From Deltaproteobacteria bacterium (GTDB lineage Bacteria; Myxococcota_A; UBA9160; UBA4427), in assembly GCA_016713665.1 (NCBI GenBank), contig JADJOR010000006.1, forward strand, positions 1 through 64,000: a stretch of DNA of 64,000 nucleotides, written 5' to 3'. How positions within the stretch are numbered: the stretch's first letter is position 1; every line of letters starts with the position of its first letter. Shown one piece after another: positions 1-8,750 of this stretch. The position numbers and the translations under genes are program-made. The notes beneath the pieces were generated by a model. It was given only the letters and a program-made list of their open reading frames with translations, made no database searches and was not told the DNA's origin.

Positions 1-491
1 CCGTCCAGGGTGTTCGTGGAGAATCGAGGCTTGCATCGAAGGAGGTATTGTCGGTCTTAGCTCGATAAAGGTCCCCCGATACGTTGAATAGCTCTTGGCG
101 GCTGCCGGCCAGTTCAAGGACGTAGTTGAGCGTCTGTACTCCGCCGGTGCACTGCGGAACTCCGTTTGTCGGATTCACGACTACCGACCCAATCGGAAGA
201 GCCCATCCATGACCGAGGACCATCCCCGGCTGCGCTCGAGTAGACGAGCTTTACGTCTGGGGTTGTCTGGGCACGTCCAGGTGGGGCCAACAAGCTGATG
301 GGAAGGGATAGCTGGCCATCGAAGAGGCTGACAGAGCCTGGAACGCCGACGGCATCGGTGCCGACTCGATCGCCGACGGAGGAGTCTTGGGACTGGACGT
401 GGTCAGCCGCAAGAAACACGAATGCCGAAATCCAGAGGGACAGGATGAGTCTAGATACGCGTCGCTCCAATCGAGATGCTCCGATTTCCAT
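1..491 (-). pseudogene. SpvB/Rhs-like secreted protein, 5' end, frameshifted and cut by the window edge
   Basis: Only the N-terminal part lies in the window; the rest runs past position 1. The start at 491 has a GGGAG about 7 bases upstream and is followed by a hydrophobic signal-like stretch (LILSLWISAFVFLA) ending near VQSQ. The segment around SLFDGQLSLPISLLAPPG and VKLVYSSAAGDG matches the opening of the SpvB/TcdB/Rhs families, where proline/glycine-rich text leads into LSYSS and GxGW. The frame breaks at about 214-218: the expected continuation GHGWALPIGSV is found in another frame, which stays open to position 1. This is either an indel in the sequence or a real disrupted gene. Base composition is less GC-rich than most of the window. 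The family call is moderate because the repeat-rich C-terminus is not visible. Confidence 0.5.
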
Positions 492-944
492 CTATCGCTC
501 CCGGATAATCGTTCTATAGAGTCAGCTCTGTCCCTTCGAGAATTTCTTTGGCGAGGGTTCCGGAACGACGAATAGATCCTCGATAACAGGGCGGCAACCT
601 GTTCCCCGATAAACCTCACACAAAACAACGTTCGCAATCCGAACTTTGTCTTTCTCAGTTCTCGACGATAATTTCCCTTCCACTAAGTGTCACAAGTTGA
701 AATCATGCGCGGCCCCCGGCTCCGTCCGGTATTGTGTATGAAAATACCTATTTTCAACACTCGTGGAGTCGTTGGTTGCCAAGGGGACTAGCTTCAAGCG
801 GTTCTACAGCCGCGCGACCTCAGCCAGGCGCTTGATGTACGGCATCGCCGGGCATTGCATTGACGTTCGCTTCGTCAGGCAGAGCGATGAATTCGAGTGG
901 TTCGCTTGGGCCGCCTTGTATCCCTCTCCGACGTTTGTCGCCAA
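492..944. other. Intergenic stretch, no gene recognised
   Basis: About 450 bases between the SpvB/Rhs-like start (reading left) and the 3' end of the amidohydrolase. Positions about 600-760 are clearly richer in A/T than the surroundings, as expected for promoter DNA of the leftward gene at 491. The short open frame at 763-1017 has no recognisable motif and overlaps the end of the amidohydrolase on the other strand. I see no hairpin followed by a T run that I would call a terminator. Confidence 0.4.
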
Positions 945-2125
945 TCAAACGAAACGTCTCGGCTCCGGCCCGATCCGTGCGACCACCGGCGCGAGCTTCT
1001 CGACGTCGAGCCGATAGAACCGCGCCGCGTTCCCGCCGAGGATCGCCGCAATGTCCGCTTCCGAGACACCACGCAGCGCCTCGACCCGCGAGTCCTCCGT
1101 CCCCGGCCAGCTCCCCTCCGGATGCGGATAGTCGCTCCCCCACATGATCGACTCGACACCGATCGCGGCCCGCTCCTCGACCTCGCGTCGCGCCAGGACC
1201 GACGCCCCGACGCGACGTTGCGCCGGAAGTAGTCGCTCGGCAGGAGGTGGCGGGTAGAGTCGCCCATCTTCGCGTTGGCGTGATGCCCGGAATAGCGGTG
1301 GTCGAGCAGCGCCAGGTACTCGGGGACCCAGATGCAGGATCCCTCGGTCAACGCCACGCGCAGGCCGGCATGGCGCTCGAAGACGCCGCCCCAGATCAGG
1401 AAGGTCACGGGCCGGACGAGCCACCAGCAGACCGCGGACGTATAGACGCCCATCGCGCCGACGGCGAGCGAGCCGTCGGGCTCGAGGGCGAAGGCGTCGT
1501 CGCGCGCGGCGGGTCCCGAGTGGAAGTGGACGGGCATCTCGAGCTCGGCGCAGACGGCCGAGAGCGGGTCCGCCGGCGGAAGAGGTGATAGGGCGGCTGC
1601 TCCACATCACGGGGAGGCGCACGCCCCGCGGCCCGTTCGCCCGCGCCCAGCGGACCTCGCGCAGCCTCGTCGTCCCAGAGCGCGCCGGGACGACGGCAGG
1701 CCCGATGGCGCTCCGGCGCCATCTAGCGGGCTCGGCCGACCAGCGATTGGCGAGCGCGGGCACCGGCCCCGCAGGGCTCCAGGACGACGCCCTCGGTCGC
1801 CGGGGCCGAGATCGGCGCCGAAAGGCGGGCTGTTGAACTCAGTGATCCCGTCCGGGAAGACGACCTCGGCGGCGATGCCGTCGCCGTCGAGGACGGCGAT
1901 GCGCGCGGCGTGGTCCCAGGCGCCGGTCAGCCCGGTCCAGTTCTCGGCGCGCCACCTCTCGTTGAACTCGTCGACGAGGAAGAGCTTCGCGGCCTCCTTG
2001 CGCTGCGCCATCCGCGCCGCGAGGTCCTGGTCGAAGCGCTCGCGGTATTTCGGATCGAGGTAGTCGCGGTAGCGCTCCGGCGGGAGGCCGGCGTGGCAGT
2101 CGGACGAGACGACGAGATGGCGCAT
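945..2125 (-). pseudogene. Amidohydrolase (metal-dependent, TIM-barrel), several frameshifts
   Basis: The start at 2125 has GGAGGAG upstream and gives MRHLVVSSDCHAG, the usual opening of bacterial amidohydrolase_2 proteins. Family-like text then appears in pieces spread over three frames: WDHAARIAVLDGDGIAAEVV and FPDGITEFN; REVRWARANGPRGVRLPVMW; MPVHFHSGPA with SCIWVPEYLALLDHRYSGHH; and finally GVESIMWGSDYPHPEGSWP, carrying the conserved metal-site Asp-Tyr-Pro-His, with an ILGGNAARFYRLD tail. At least four frame changes are needed (about 1800, 1600-1740, 1560 and 1230). The summed length, near 390 residues, is normal for the family. It is divergent from the Rieske oxygenase at 2290 across 164 bases. 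Density of indels at this end of the window fits poor sequence quality at least as well as true decay. Confidence 0.65.
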
Positions 2126-2289
2126 GGCGATCGATCTCCTCCGCCAGAGCGGCGGGCGGCGAGCAAGGCCGGTTCGGCCGGGCGGCGCGCGCGGCGCCGA
2201 GCGTGACCGACTCGACATCTTGTACTTGACTCCAGTTCTCCCATCAATCAGCCTCGCGGCGGGCTTCGCGGCCCGAGGAGGCTCCGCCC

Positions 2290-3234
2290 ATGACCGCCCC
2301 CCAGTCCCATCACGCCCTCCCGATCCCGAACGGCTGGTTCGCCGTTGCCTGGAGCCGGGACCTCGAGGCGGGGCAGGTCGTGAAGGTCCACGCGTTCGCC
2401 CGCGAGCTCGTCCTGTTCCGGACGCGCGCCGGGAAGCCGGTCGTCCTCGACGCCTACTGTCCGCATCTCGGCGCGCATCTCGCGGTCGGCGGGCGCGTCG
2501 TCGGCGAGACGCTGCGCTGCCCGTTCCATGCGTGGCGCTTCGACGAGACCGGGGGCTGCGTCGAGATCCCCCATTGCGCGAGCGTTCCGCCTTCGGCGCG
2601 GCTGCGGAGCTACGAGGTCGTCGAGCGCAACGAGATGATCTTCGCCTGGTACCACGCCGAGCAGAAGCCGCCGGACTGGGAGGTGCCGACGATCGACGTG
2701 ATCGGCCATCCCGACTGGACGCCCTCCCGCCGCGTCGACATCGACGTCGCGGTCCACATGCAGGAGCTCGCCGAGAACAACTTCGACCCGGCGCATTTCG
2801 AGATCGTCCACGGGACGCCGCTGCCGCCGCCCTCCGACTACGAGTACTCGCAGAACGGCCGATTCGTCCGCGCGGTCAGCGAGATGAAGCGCGAGACGCC
2901 GATCGGCACCTTCGATACCCGCCTCGTCCGCGAGACCTTCGGGCTCGGGCTCTCGACGGTCGTGTCCGAGGGCATTCCCGGCGTCGGGACCATGCTCTTC
3001 GTCTCGGTGTCGCCGATCGACGCGAGCCATTCGCGTATGCGCTGGCTGCTCACCGTCACCAAGAACATCGCCGACACCTTCGGCGAGGAGTTCATGACGG
3101 GGATCGTGAAGGGCGTGATGGACGACGTCCCGATCTGGGAGAACAAGATCCACCGCGACAAGCCCGTGATGTGCGAGACCGACAAGCACATCGCCGAGTT
3201 CCGCCGCTGGACGCGGCAGTTCTACTCCGACTAG
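2290..3234 (+). CDS. Rieske non-heme iron oxygenase, KshA/cholesterol-desaturase-like
   Basis: This is the terminal oxygenase component of a Rieske system (314 residues). The N-terminal half holds the [2Fe-2S] motif C57-x-H59 and C77-x2-H80. The catalytic domain has the mononuclear iron motif D166-x2-H169-x4-H174 within NNFDPAHFEIVHG. The C-terminal stretch, with DVPIWENKIHRDKP and a closing RRWTRQFYSD, resembles 3-ketosteroid 9-alpha-hydroxylase oxygenase KshA and the related sterol 7-desaturases, so a steroid-like substrate is plausible but unproven. No reductase gene is adjacent, so electrons must come from elsewhere. The start is supported by GAGGAG just upstream. Its stop codon overlaps that of the convergent PilZ gene: the four bases CTAG at 3231-3234 provide TAG on both strands. 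Confidence 0.9.
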   Translation: MTAPQSHHALPIPNGWFAVAWSRDLEAGQVVKVHAFARELVLFRTRAGKPVVLDAYCPHLGAHLAVGGRVVGETLRCPFHAWRFDETGGCVEIPHCASVPPSARLRSYEVVERNEMIFAWYHAEQKPPDWEVPTIDVIGHPDWTPSRRVDIDVAVHMQELAENNFDPAHFEIVHGTPLPPPSDYEYSQNGRFVRAVSEMKRETPIGTFDTRLVRETFGLGLSTVVSEGIPGVGTMLFVSVSPIDASHSRMRWLLTVTKNIADTFGEEFMTGIVKGVMDDVPIWENKIHRDKPVMCETDKHIAEFRRWTRQFYSD

Positions 3235-3956
3235 GTCTCCCGGACCTCGAGCAGATCCCAGTCGCGGCCGAGATCGGCCTCGGCGAGCTTGCGCGCCTCC
3301 TCCTCGGAGTCGGCTGCGAGCGTGAGGACCCGGCTGCGCGGGCTGCCCTTCGCCTTGCAGTGCAGGCGGAAGACGCGCGGCTCGACGGAATCGATGGTCT
3401 CGACCTGGGGCTCTGCGGGCGCGGGCGTGGGCGAAGGCGCGGCCGCGGAGGAGGCCTTCTCGACGAGCCCGGCGGCTTCGAGGAGCTGGGCGTAGGCGCG
3501 GTCGCTGTCGCGCAGGACCGCGCCGGCGATCCAGACCTTGTTGGTCGAGCTCTTGCTCTTTTCCCGGCGGATGTGCCAGATCTCGATCTGGACCTGGGCG
3601 GTCGCACGGCCGGGGACGTCGATGGCGAGGGCGGCGGGCTGCTTGGGGTCGAGCCAGACGGGCACGAGCAGGCAGAGCCCGCCCTCCGAGATGTCGAGGA
3701 TCCGGACCCGGACGCGCTCACGGCCGCGTTGGATGCGGCCATTCAGCCGGCAGCTCACGCGAGGCGACCGGCGCGCTCGTTGCCGCTTTCGGTGGATCGA
3801 CTCGCCAAAATCTCGCTCCCCGTCGTTGGCCTTCGGCGAGCGGTGGCAGGCGAGATGGGGCCGCCACGCCGGGGCCCTCGGCTGATCGGCGAGCGGCGGG
3901 GTCGGGTTGATACCGGATCGGTCGACTCGGCGTCGGAATCGGCCTCGATGCCCCAT
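3231..3956 (-). CDS. PilZ domain protein, likely c-di-GMP receptor
   Basis: About 241 residues from the ATG at 3956, 35 bases after the OmpA-type gene ends on the same strand. The frame stays open further upstream, so the exact start is uncertain and the first 55 residues look unstructured. The PilZ core begins with RRSPR (RxxxR) and continues to DISEGG (DxSxxG), the two halves of the c-di-GMP binding signature, followed by the beta-barrel strands. After it come a short helical segment (RAYAQLLEAAGLVEKAS), an Ala/Pro linker and a C-terminal segment ending DWDLLEVRET. It has no catalytic domain, so it probably acts by binding a partner when c-di-GMP is present. It may be co-transcribed with the lipoprotein gene. 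Confidence 0.75.
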   Translation of the reverse strand: MGHRGRFRRRVDRSGINPTPPLADQPRAPAWRPHLACHRSPKANDGERDFGESIHRKRQRARRSPRVSCRLNGRIQRGRERVRVRILDISEGGLCLLVPVWLDPKQPAALAIDVPGRATAQVQIEIWHIRREKSKSSTNKVWIAGAVLRDSDRAYAQLLEAAGLVEKASSAAAPSPTPAPAEPQVETIDSVEPRVFRLHCKAKGSPRSRVLTLAADSEEEARKLAEADLGRDWDLLEVRET

Positions 3957-3991
3957 TCGAGCGGTCGTTCCGGCGGCCTCGGTCGCGCCGC

Positions 3992-4738
3992 CTAGCCCGC
4001 CGTCAACGGGGACAGGCGCAGCTCGACCCGGCGATTCAACGCTTTGTGCTCCGGGGTATCGTTCGACGCGATCGGGTACTGCTCGCCGAAGCCCTCGGTC
4101 AGGACGCGCATGCTCGGGATCCCCTCGGCGATCAGGTGATTGCCGACGGCGTCGGCCCGGCGGCGCGAAAGAGCCAGGTTGTAGGCGTCGCTGGCGTCGC
4201 TGTCGGTATGCCCCATGACTTCGATGATCGTCTTCGGGTATTCGGTGAGCACGAGCGACACGGCGTGCAGTACGTCGTTGAAGTCGGAGCGCAGCTCCGA
4301 GCTGTTGGTCGCAAAGGTGATGTTGTTCGGCATCACGAGCGTGATCTGGTCTCCGTTGCGGACGACCCGGACGCCGGTCCCCTCCATGAATTTCCGCAGC
4401 TTGGCTTCCTGCATGTCCATGTATCCGCCGATCGCGGCGCCGCCGAGGGCGCCGACGCCTGCGCCGATCATGGCCGCCTTCGCCTTGTCCTTGCCGGCCA
4501 GCGCCGCGATGCCGGTCGCGACGCCGGCGCCGATGCCCGCGCCGAGGACGCCGCCGATGGCGGTCTTCGCGATCTTCTTCTCGCCGGTATACGGATCCGT
4601 GACACATCCCGGCGCCGTCGCGAGGACGATGGCGCCGATCAGGGCGCCCGCGGTCGCTCGGCGCAGGTACGCTCGTTTCGGACACGAGGGCTTCAGAAGG
4701 CGGATCGCGTGGGTCGGCGAGTTCATCGGAGTCGACAT
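3992..4738 (-). CDS. OmpA-family outer-membrane lipoprotein (YiaD-like)
   Basis: A 248-residue lipoprotein. The signal peptide ends in the lipobox ATAPGC near residue 45, predicting lipidation of that Cys. Next comes a glycine-zipper region (repeated GxxxG, AIGGVLGAGIGAGVATGIAA and a second copy after KDKAK), as in YiaD/YmgG-type proteins, then a C-terminal OmpA domain that binds peptidoglycan, with the signature GHTDSDASDAYNLALSRRRA. It should sit in the outer membrane and tether it to the cell wall. A second ATG four codons downstream (4726) is an alternative start. It lies between leuS and the PilZ gene, all on the same strand. Confidence 0.9.
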   Translation of the reverse strand: MSTPMNSPTHAIRLLKPSCPKRAYLRRATAGALIGAIVLATAPGCVTDPYTGEKKIAKTAIGGVLGAGIGAGVATGIAALAGKDKAKAAMIGAGVGALGGAAIGGYMDMQEAKLRKFMEGTGVRVVRNGDQITLVMPNNITFATNSSELRSDFNDVLHAVSLVLTEYPKTIIEVMGHTDSDASDAYNLALSRRRADAVGNHLIAEGIPSMRVLTEGFGEQYPIASNDTPEHKALNRRVELRLSPLTAG

Positions 4739-4898
4739 CCTTTCGATGGGTCGGTGGATCGCGTCGTGTTCGATCGGTTGCTTGCGGGCGCGGTCGGGGG
4801 CGGCGGATCCTCGGAGTCCAGAGGCACGCGAGCGTAGCCGAGACGGATCCCGATGCGAGTGCGCGTTCGCACGCCACCGAGAACCGTCCGCCGACGAT

Positions 4899-7673
4899 TC
4901 AGCCGACGATGTTGACGAGGCGCCCCTTCACGACGATCACCTTCTTCGGCTTGCGCCCTTCGAGGATCCGCTGGACGGCCTCGAGGGCGAGCGCTCCGGA
5001 CTCGGCCTCTGCGTCCGAGACGTCGACCGGAACCCGGATCTCGCCGCGCTTCTTTCCGTTGACCTGGACGACCAGCGTGATCTCGTCGGCGACGAGCATC
5101 GCGGGGTCGGCGACCGGCCAGGGGGCGTAGGCGAGGCTCTCGGCATGGCCGAGGCGCTGCCAGAGCTCCTCGCAGAGATGGGGGGCCATCGGCGCGAGCA
5201 GCAGGATGAAGGCCTCGGCCGAGTCCCGCGGCAGCGCGAGCTCCGACGACGCGTCCTTCCCGGCGTCCTTCGTCCCGTCCTTCGTGATGTCCTTCGTCAT
5301 GTCCTTCGTGATGTCGCGGGCGAAGACCATGAGCTTCGAGATCGCCGTGTTGAAGCGCATCGCCTCGAGGTCGTCGGTCACGCCGGCGATCGTCTGGGCC
5401 GTGAGGCGCCGCTGCTCGAGGGTGCCCGTGCCGGGCACCGGCGCGCGGAACGTGTCGCGCGATTCGGAACGGCCCCCGGACTCTTCCGAGGGGTCGCCCC
5501 CGGCCTCCTCCGAGTGGAAGAGCCGCCACGCGCGCTGAAGGAAGCGGTAGATGCCCTGGATGCCCTCGGTCGACCACGGCGCCGCCTTCTCGAGCGGTCC
5601 GATGAACATCTCGTAGAGACGCATCGCGTCGGCGCCGTGCTCGCGAATCACATCGTCGGGATTGACGACGTTGCCCTTCGACTTCGACATCTTCTCGACG
5701 ACGCGCTCGAGCGGGAGGGCCGGGTCCTCGGGGTGGACGGGATTGCCGTTCGCGTCCGTCGCGATCTTCGAAGAATGGAGCCAGCGGGCCTTCAGCGCTC
5801 GCCCGTCGCTCTTCGCGACGGGGCCGTCGTCGGTCTCCTCGACGTCGGCCGACGCATAACGGCGCGCCGCGCCGGGCCTGGCCGAGTCCGAGACGTCGTC
5901 GTCGTAGAAGCGGAAGCTCTCACCGAGGATCATGCCCTGGTTGACGAGCTTCTGGAACGGCTCCTTCGTATGCACGAGGCCGAGGTCGTAGAGGACCTTG
6001 TGCCAGAAGCGCGAGTAGAGCAGATGGAGGACGGCGTGCTCCGCGCCGCCGACGTAGAGATCGACCGGCCCCCAGTAGCGCTCGGCCTCGAGCGACCAGG
6101 GCGCCGTGTCGTTCTTCGGGTCCATGAAGCGCAGGAAGTACCAGCAGCTCCCGGCCCATTGCGGCATCGTGTTCGCGTCGCGCAGGACCCGTTCGCCCTT
6201 CGCGTCGGTCGTCTCGATCCAGCTCTTCACCCGCGCGAGCGGCGCCTCGAAGCCTTCGCCCTTCGGCTTGAAGTCGTCGAGCTCCGGCAGAAGGAGCGGA
6301 AGCGCCGACTCTGGGATCAGCTCGACGCGGCCGTCGGCCCCGCCTTGTGACCCGCCTTGTGACCCGCCTTGTGAATAGTGAACGACGGGGAAGGGCTCGC
6401 CCCAATACCGCTGCCGGCTGAAGAGCCAGTCGCGCAGCTTGTAGGTCACCGTCCCGCGCCCGATCTGCTTCGCCTCGAGCCACTCGATCATCTTGCGCTT
6501 GGCGGCATCCGTCTCGAGACCGTCGAGGAAGCCCGAGGCCGTCGCGCGGCCATGGCCCGTCCAGGCCGACTTCGCGACGTCGCCGCCCGAGACGACCTCG
6601 ACGATCGGCAGGCCGAAGGTCTTCGCGAAGGCCCAGTCGCGCTCGTCGTGGCCCGGCACCGCCATGATGGCGCCCGTCCCATAGCCCGCGAGCACGTAGT
6701 CGGCGATCCAGATCGGGATCTCGCGGCCGTTTACGGGATTGGTCGCGAAGGCGCCCGTCGCGACGCCGGTCTTCTCGCCGAGCTCGGCCTGACGCAGGCG
6801 CTCGCTCTTGCGCGCCGAGCGCTCGATGTACGCATCGACGGCGGCGCGCTGGCCCGCGGTCGTGATCGCCGCGACGAGGGGATGCTCGGGAGCGAGCACC
6901 ATGTAGGTCGCGCCGAAGAGCGTGTCGGGCCGCGTCGTGAAGACCTCGATCGCGGTCCCCGCCTGCCCGATGATGGCGAAGCGGACGTGGGCGCCCTCGG
7001 AGCGACCGATCCAGTCGCGCTGCTGCTTCTTGATCGGCTCGGGCCAGTCGAGCCCCTCGAGATCCTCGAGCAGGCGGTCCGCATACTGCGTGATGCGCAG
7101 CATCCACTGCTTCATCGGCATGCGGACGACCGGATGGCCCCCGACCTCGCTCTTGCCGTCGATCACCTCTTCGTTCGCAAGCACCGTCCCGAGCGCCGGA
7201 CACCAGTTGACCGGCACCTCGGCCTGATAGGCGAGCCCGCGCTCGAAGAGCTTGCGGAAGATCCACTGGGTCCACTTCACATAGCGCGGATCCGTCGTGT
7301 CGAGCTCCCGCGACCAGTCGTAGCTGAAGCCCAGGCTTTTGATCTGGCGCTTGAAGTTGGCGATGTTGCGTTGCGTCGTGTCGCGCGGGTGGGTCCCGGT
7401 CTTGATCGCGTACTGCTCGGCCGGCAGGCCGAAGGCGTCCCAGCCCATCGGGTGCAGCACGTTGAAGCCCTTCATCCGCATCCATCGGGCCATGATGTCC
7501 GTCGCCGTGTAGCCCTCGGGATGGCCGACGTGGAGACCGGCGCCGGACGGGTAGGGGAACATGTCGAGCACGTAGTACTTGGGCTTCGCGGGGTCGATCT
7601 CGGCGCGGAAGGTCTGATTCTCCTCCCAGTACGCCTGCCATTTCGGTTCGATCAAAGACGGGTCATAGGCCAT
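4899..7673 (-). CDS. leuS: Leucyl-tRNA synthetase
   Basis: Class I aminoacyl-tRNA synthetase that charges tRNA-Leu. The 924 residues are slightly longer than the usual 860-880. The HIGH motif is HVGH at residues 48-51 after MFPYPSGAGL, and KMSKS is in the final third (EKMSKSKGNVVNPDD). The connective editing domain lies between, and the C-terminal domain ends KKVIVVKGRLVNIVG as in bacterial LeuRS. Two low-complexity insertions explain the extra length: a (SQGG)3 run and a KDxT-type run (KDITKDMTKDITKDGTKD), each encoded by a 12-base tandem repeat. They sit in loops and should not affect catalysis. Confidence 0.97.
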   Translation of the reverse strand: MAYDPSLIEPKWQAYWEENQTFRAEIDPAKPKYYVLDMFPYPSGAGLHVGHPEGYTATDIMARWMRMKGFNVLHPMGWDAFGLPAEQYAIKTGTHPRDTTQRNIANFKRQIKSLGFSYDWSRELDTTDPRYVKWTQWIFRKLFERGLAYQAEVPVNWCPALGTVLANEEVIDGKSEVGGHPVVRMPMKQWMLRITQYADRLLEDLEGLDWPEPIKKQQRDWIGRSEGAHVRFAIIGQAGTAIEVFTTRPDTLFGATYMVLAPEHPLVAAITTAGQRAAVDAYIERSARKSERLRQAELGEKTGVATGAFATNPVNGREIPIWIADYVLAGYGTGAIMAVPGHDERDWAFAKTFGLPIVEVVSGGDVAKSAWTGHGRATASGFLDGLETDAAKRKMIEWLEAKQIGRGTVTYKLRDWLFSRQRYWGEPFPVVHYSQGGSQGGSQGGADGRVELIPESALPLLLPELDDFKPKGEGFEAPLARVKSWIETTDAKGERVLRDANTMPQWAGSCWYFLRFMDPKNDTAPWSLEAERYWGPVDLYVGGAEHAVLHLLYSRFWHKVLYDLGLVHTKEPFQKLVNQGMILGESFRFYDDDVSDSARPGAARRYASADVEETDDGPVAKSDGRALKARWLHSSKIATDANGNPVHPEDPALPLERVVEKMSKSKGNVVNPDDVIREHGADAMRLYEMFIGPLEKAAPWSTEGIQGIYRFLQRAWRLFHSEEAGGDPSEESGGRSESRDTFRAPVPGTGTLEQRRLTAQTIAGVTDDLEAMRFNTAISKLMVFARDITKDMTKDITKDGTKDAGKDASSELALPRDSAEAFILLLAPMAPHLCEELWQRLGHAESLAYAPWPVADPAMLVADEITLVVQVNGKKRGEIRVPVDVSDAEAESGALALEAVQRILEGRKPKKVIVVKGRLVNIVG
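5253..5312. repeat. 12-base tandem repeat inside leuS (about five copies)
   Basis: The heptamer GTCCTTC recurs at 5253, 5265, 5277, 5289 and 5301 with an exact 12-base period. On the coding strand this adds a four-residue unit (KDxx) to LeuRS. Copies differ at several positions, so the array is not recent or perfect. Confidence 0.85.
6341..6376. repeat. 12-base tandem repeat inside leuS (three copies)
   Basis: CGCCTTGTGA recurs at 6341, 6353 and 6365, a 12-base period coding SQGG three times on the leuS strand. The copies are nearly identical, which suggests a recent slippage expansion. Confidence 0.85.
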
Positions 7674-7835
7674 GGCGGCGGAGTTTCCCGTCCCGGCCGC
7701 GGGCAGTCAATCGACGCGAGGCCCGGGCCGCGCGGGCCATCGTGGCTCGGGCTCCCGCGCCTCGATCGCCGAGCAAGCTCGCGAAATCCGTCCCGCGCAG
7801 GCGCCCCGTCGCGGCCGTCCGGCTACCCTGGCCCG

Positions 7836-8750
7836 ATGGCCGACGAGCACAACGACATGACCGTCTTCGTCGTCTCCGACGGGACCGGCGACACAGGCAG
7901 CGCCGCCGTACGCGCCGCGATGATCCAGTTCCGCCACCGCTGGCGCCTGCGCGTCTTCCGGGACACGCGCTCGGTCTCCGAGGTCCGGCGCGTCGTCGAG
8001 CAGGCCGAGCAGGCCAACGCGCTCGTGGTCTTCAGCCTGGTGGAAGGGGAGATCGTCGAGGCGCTCCAGCGCGAGGCGGACAATCGGGGGGTGGTCGCCG
8101 TCGATCTGCTCGGGCCCCTGATCATGCGGGTCGCCCAGCGCCTGAAGGTCGAGCCTCGCCATCAGCCCGGCCTGCTCCACGGCTTCTCCGACGACTACTT
8201 CGACCGCGTCGACGCCGTCGAGTTCGCCGTCCGCCACGACGACGGCGCGAACCTGCGGACGCTCCACGAGGCCGACATCGTCCTGACCGGCGTCTCCCGG
8301 ACCTCGAAGACGCCGCTCTCGATGTATCTCGCGCAGCGCGGCTACAAGACGGGCAACGTCCCGCTCGTGACCGGGATCGATCCGCCGAAGGAGCTGCTCG
8401 AGCTCGACAAGCGCCGGGTCTTCGGCCTGACCGTCGATCCCGCGACGCTGCTCTCCGTCCGGACGGCGCGCCTGCGCTCGATGCGCGCCCCTTCCTCGAC
8501 CGACTACACCGACCCCGACCAGGTCATGCTCGAGCTCGACCGCGCCCGAAAGCTCTTTCGCCGCCAGGGCTGGCAGACGGTCGACGTCTCCGGCCGGGCC
8601 GTCGAGGAGAACGCCTCGAAGATCATCGACGCCTACGAGGCGACGGTCGGTCAGGGCAGGGGAGCGAGCGGCGCCCCGACCTCGGCTCCGTCGACGAGCG
8701 CTGCGCCCGCCCCGCCCGCCGGATCCGGATCCGGCCCGACGAGCGACTGA
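7836..8750 (+). CDS. Pyruvate phosphate dikinase/PEP synthase regulatory protein (PPSR/DUF299)
   Basis: Family members phosphorylate (ADP-dependent) and dephosphorylate (Pi-dependent) a Thr of PPDK or PEP synthase, switching pyruvate-PEP interconversion. The 304-residue protein begins with FVVSDGTGDTGSAAV and carries the family P-loop-like GVSRTSKTPLSMYLAQRG near residues 150-165, followed by GNVPLVTGIDPPKEL. A low-complexity Ala/Pro/Ser tail of about 35 residues follows the conserved domain. The ATG at 7836 was chosen because family homology begins shortly after it; a second ATG at 7857 is possible. The target kinase gene is not in the window. Its last 100 bases overlap the convergent NYN gene. 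Confidence 0.9.
   Translation: MADEHNDMTVFVVSDGTGDTGSAAVRAAMIQFRHRWRLRVFRDTRSVSEVRRVVEQAEQANALVVFSLVEGEIVEALQREADNRGVVAVDLLGPLIMRVAQRLKVEPRHQPGLLHGFSDDYFDRVDAVEFAVRHDDGANLRTLHEADIVLTGVSRTSKTPLSMYLAQRGYKTGNVPLVTGIDPPKELLELDKRRVFGLTVDPATLLSVRTARLRSMRAPSSTDYTDPDQVMLELDRARKLFRRQGWQTVDVSGRAVEENASKIIDAYEATVGQGRGASGAPTSAPSTSAAPAPPAGSGSGPTSD

Noticed and set aside
763..1017. Small plus-strand ORF at the left end
   Set aside because: Overlaps the 3' end of the amidohydrolase on the other strand and has no family features.
5253..6376. 12-base repeats considered as regulatory iterons
   Set aside because: They keep the leuS frame and encode loop insertions; nothing suggests protein binding or an origin.
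6378..7835. Upstream extension of the PPSR frame
   Set aside because: Lies antisense to leuS and matches nothing; the conserved protein begins at 7836.
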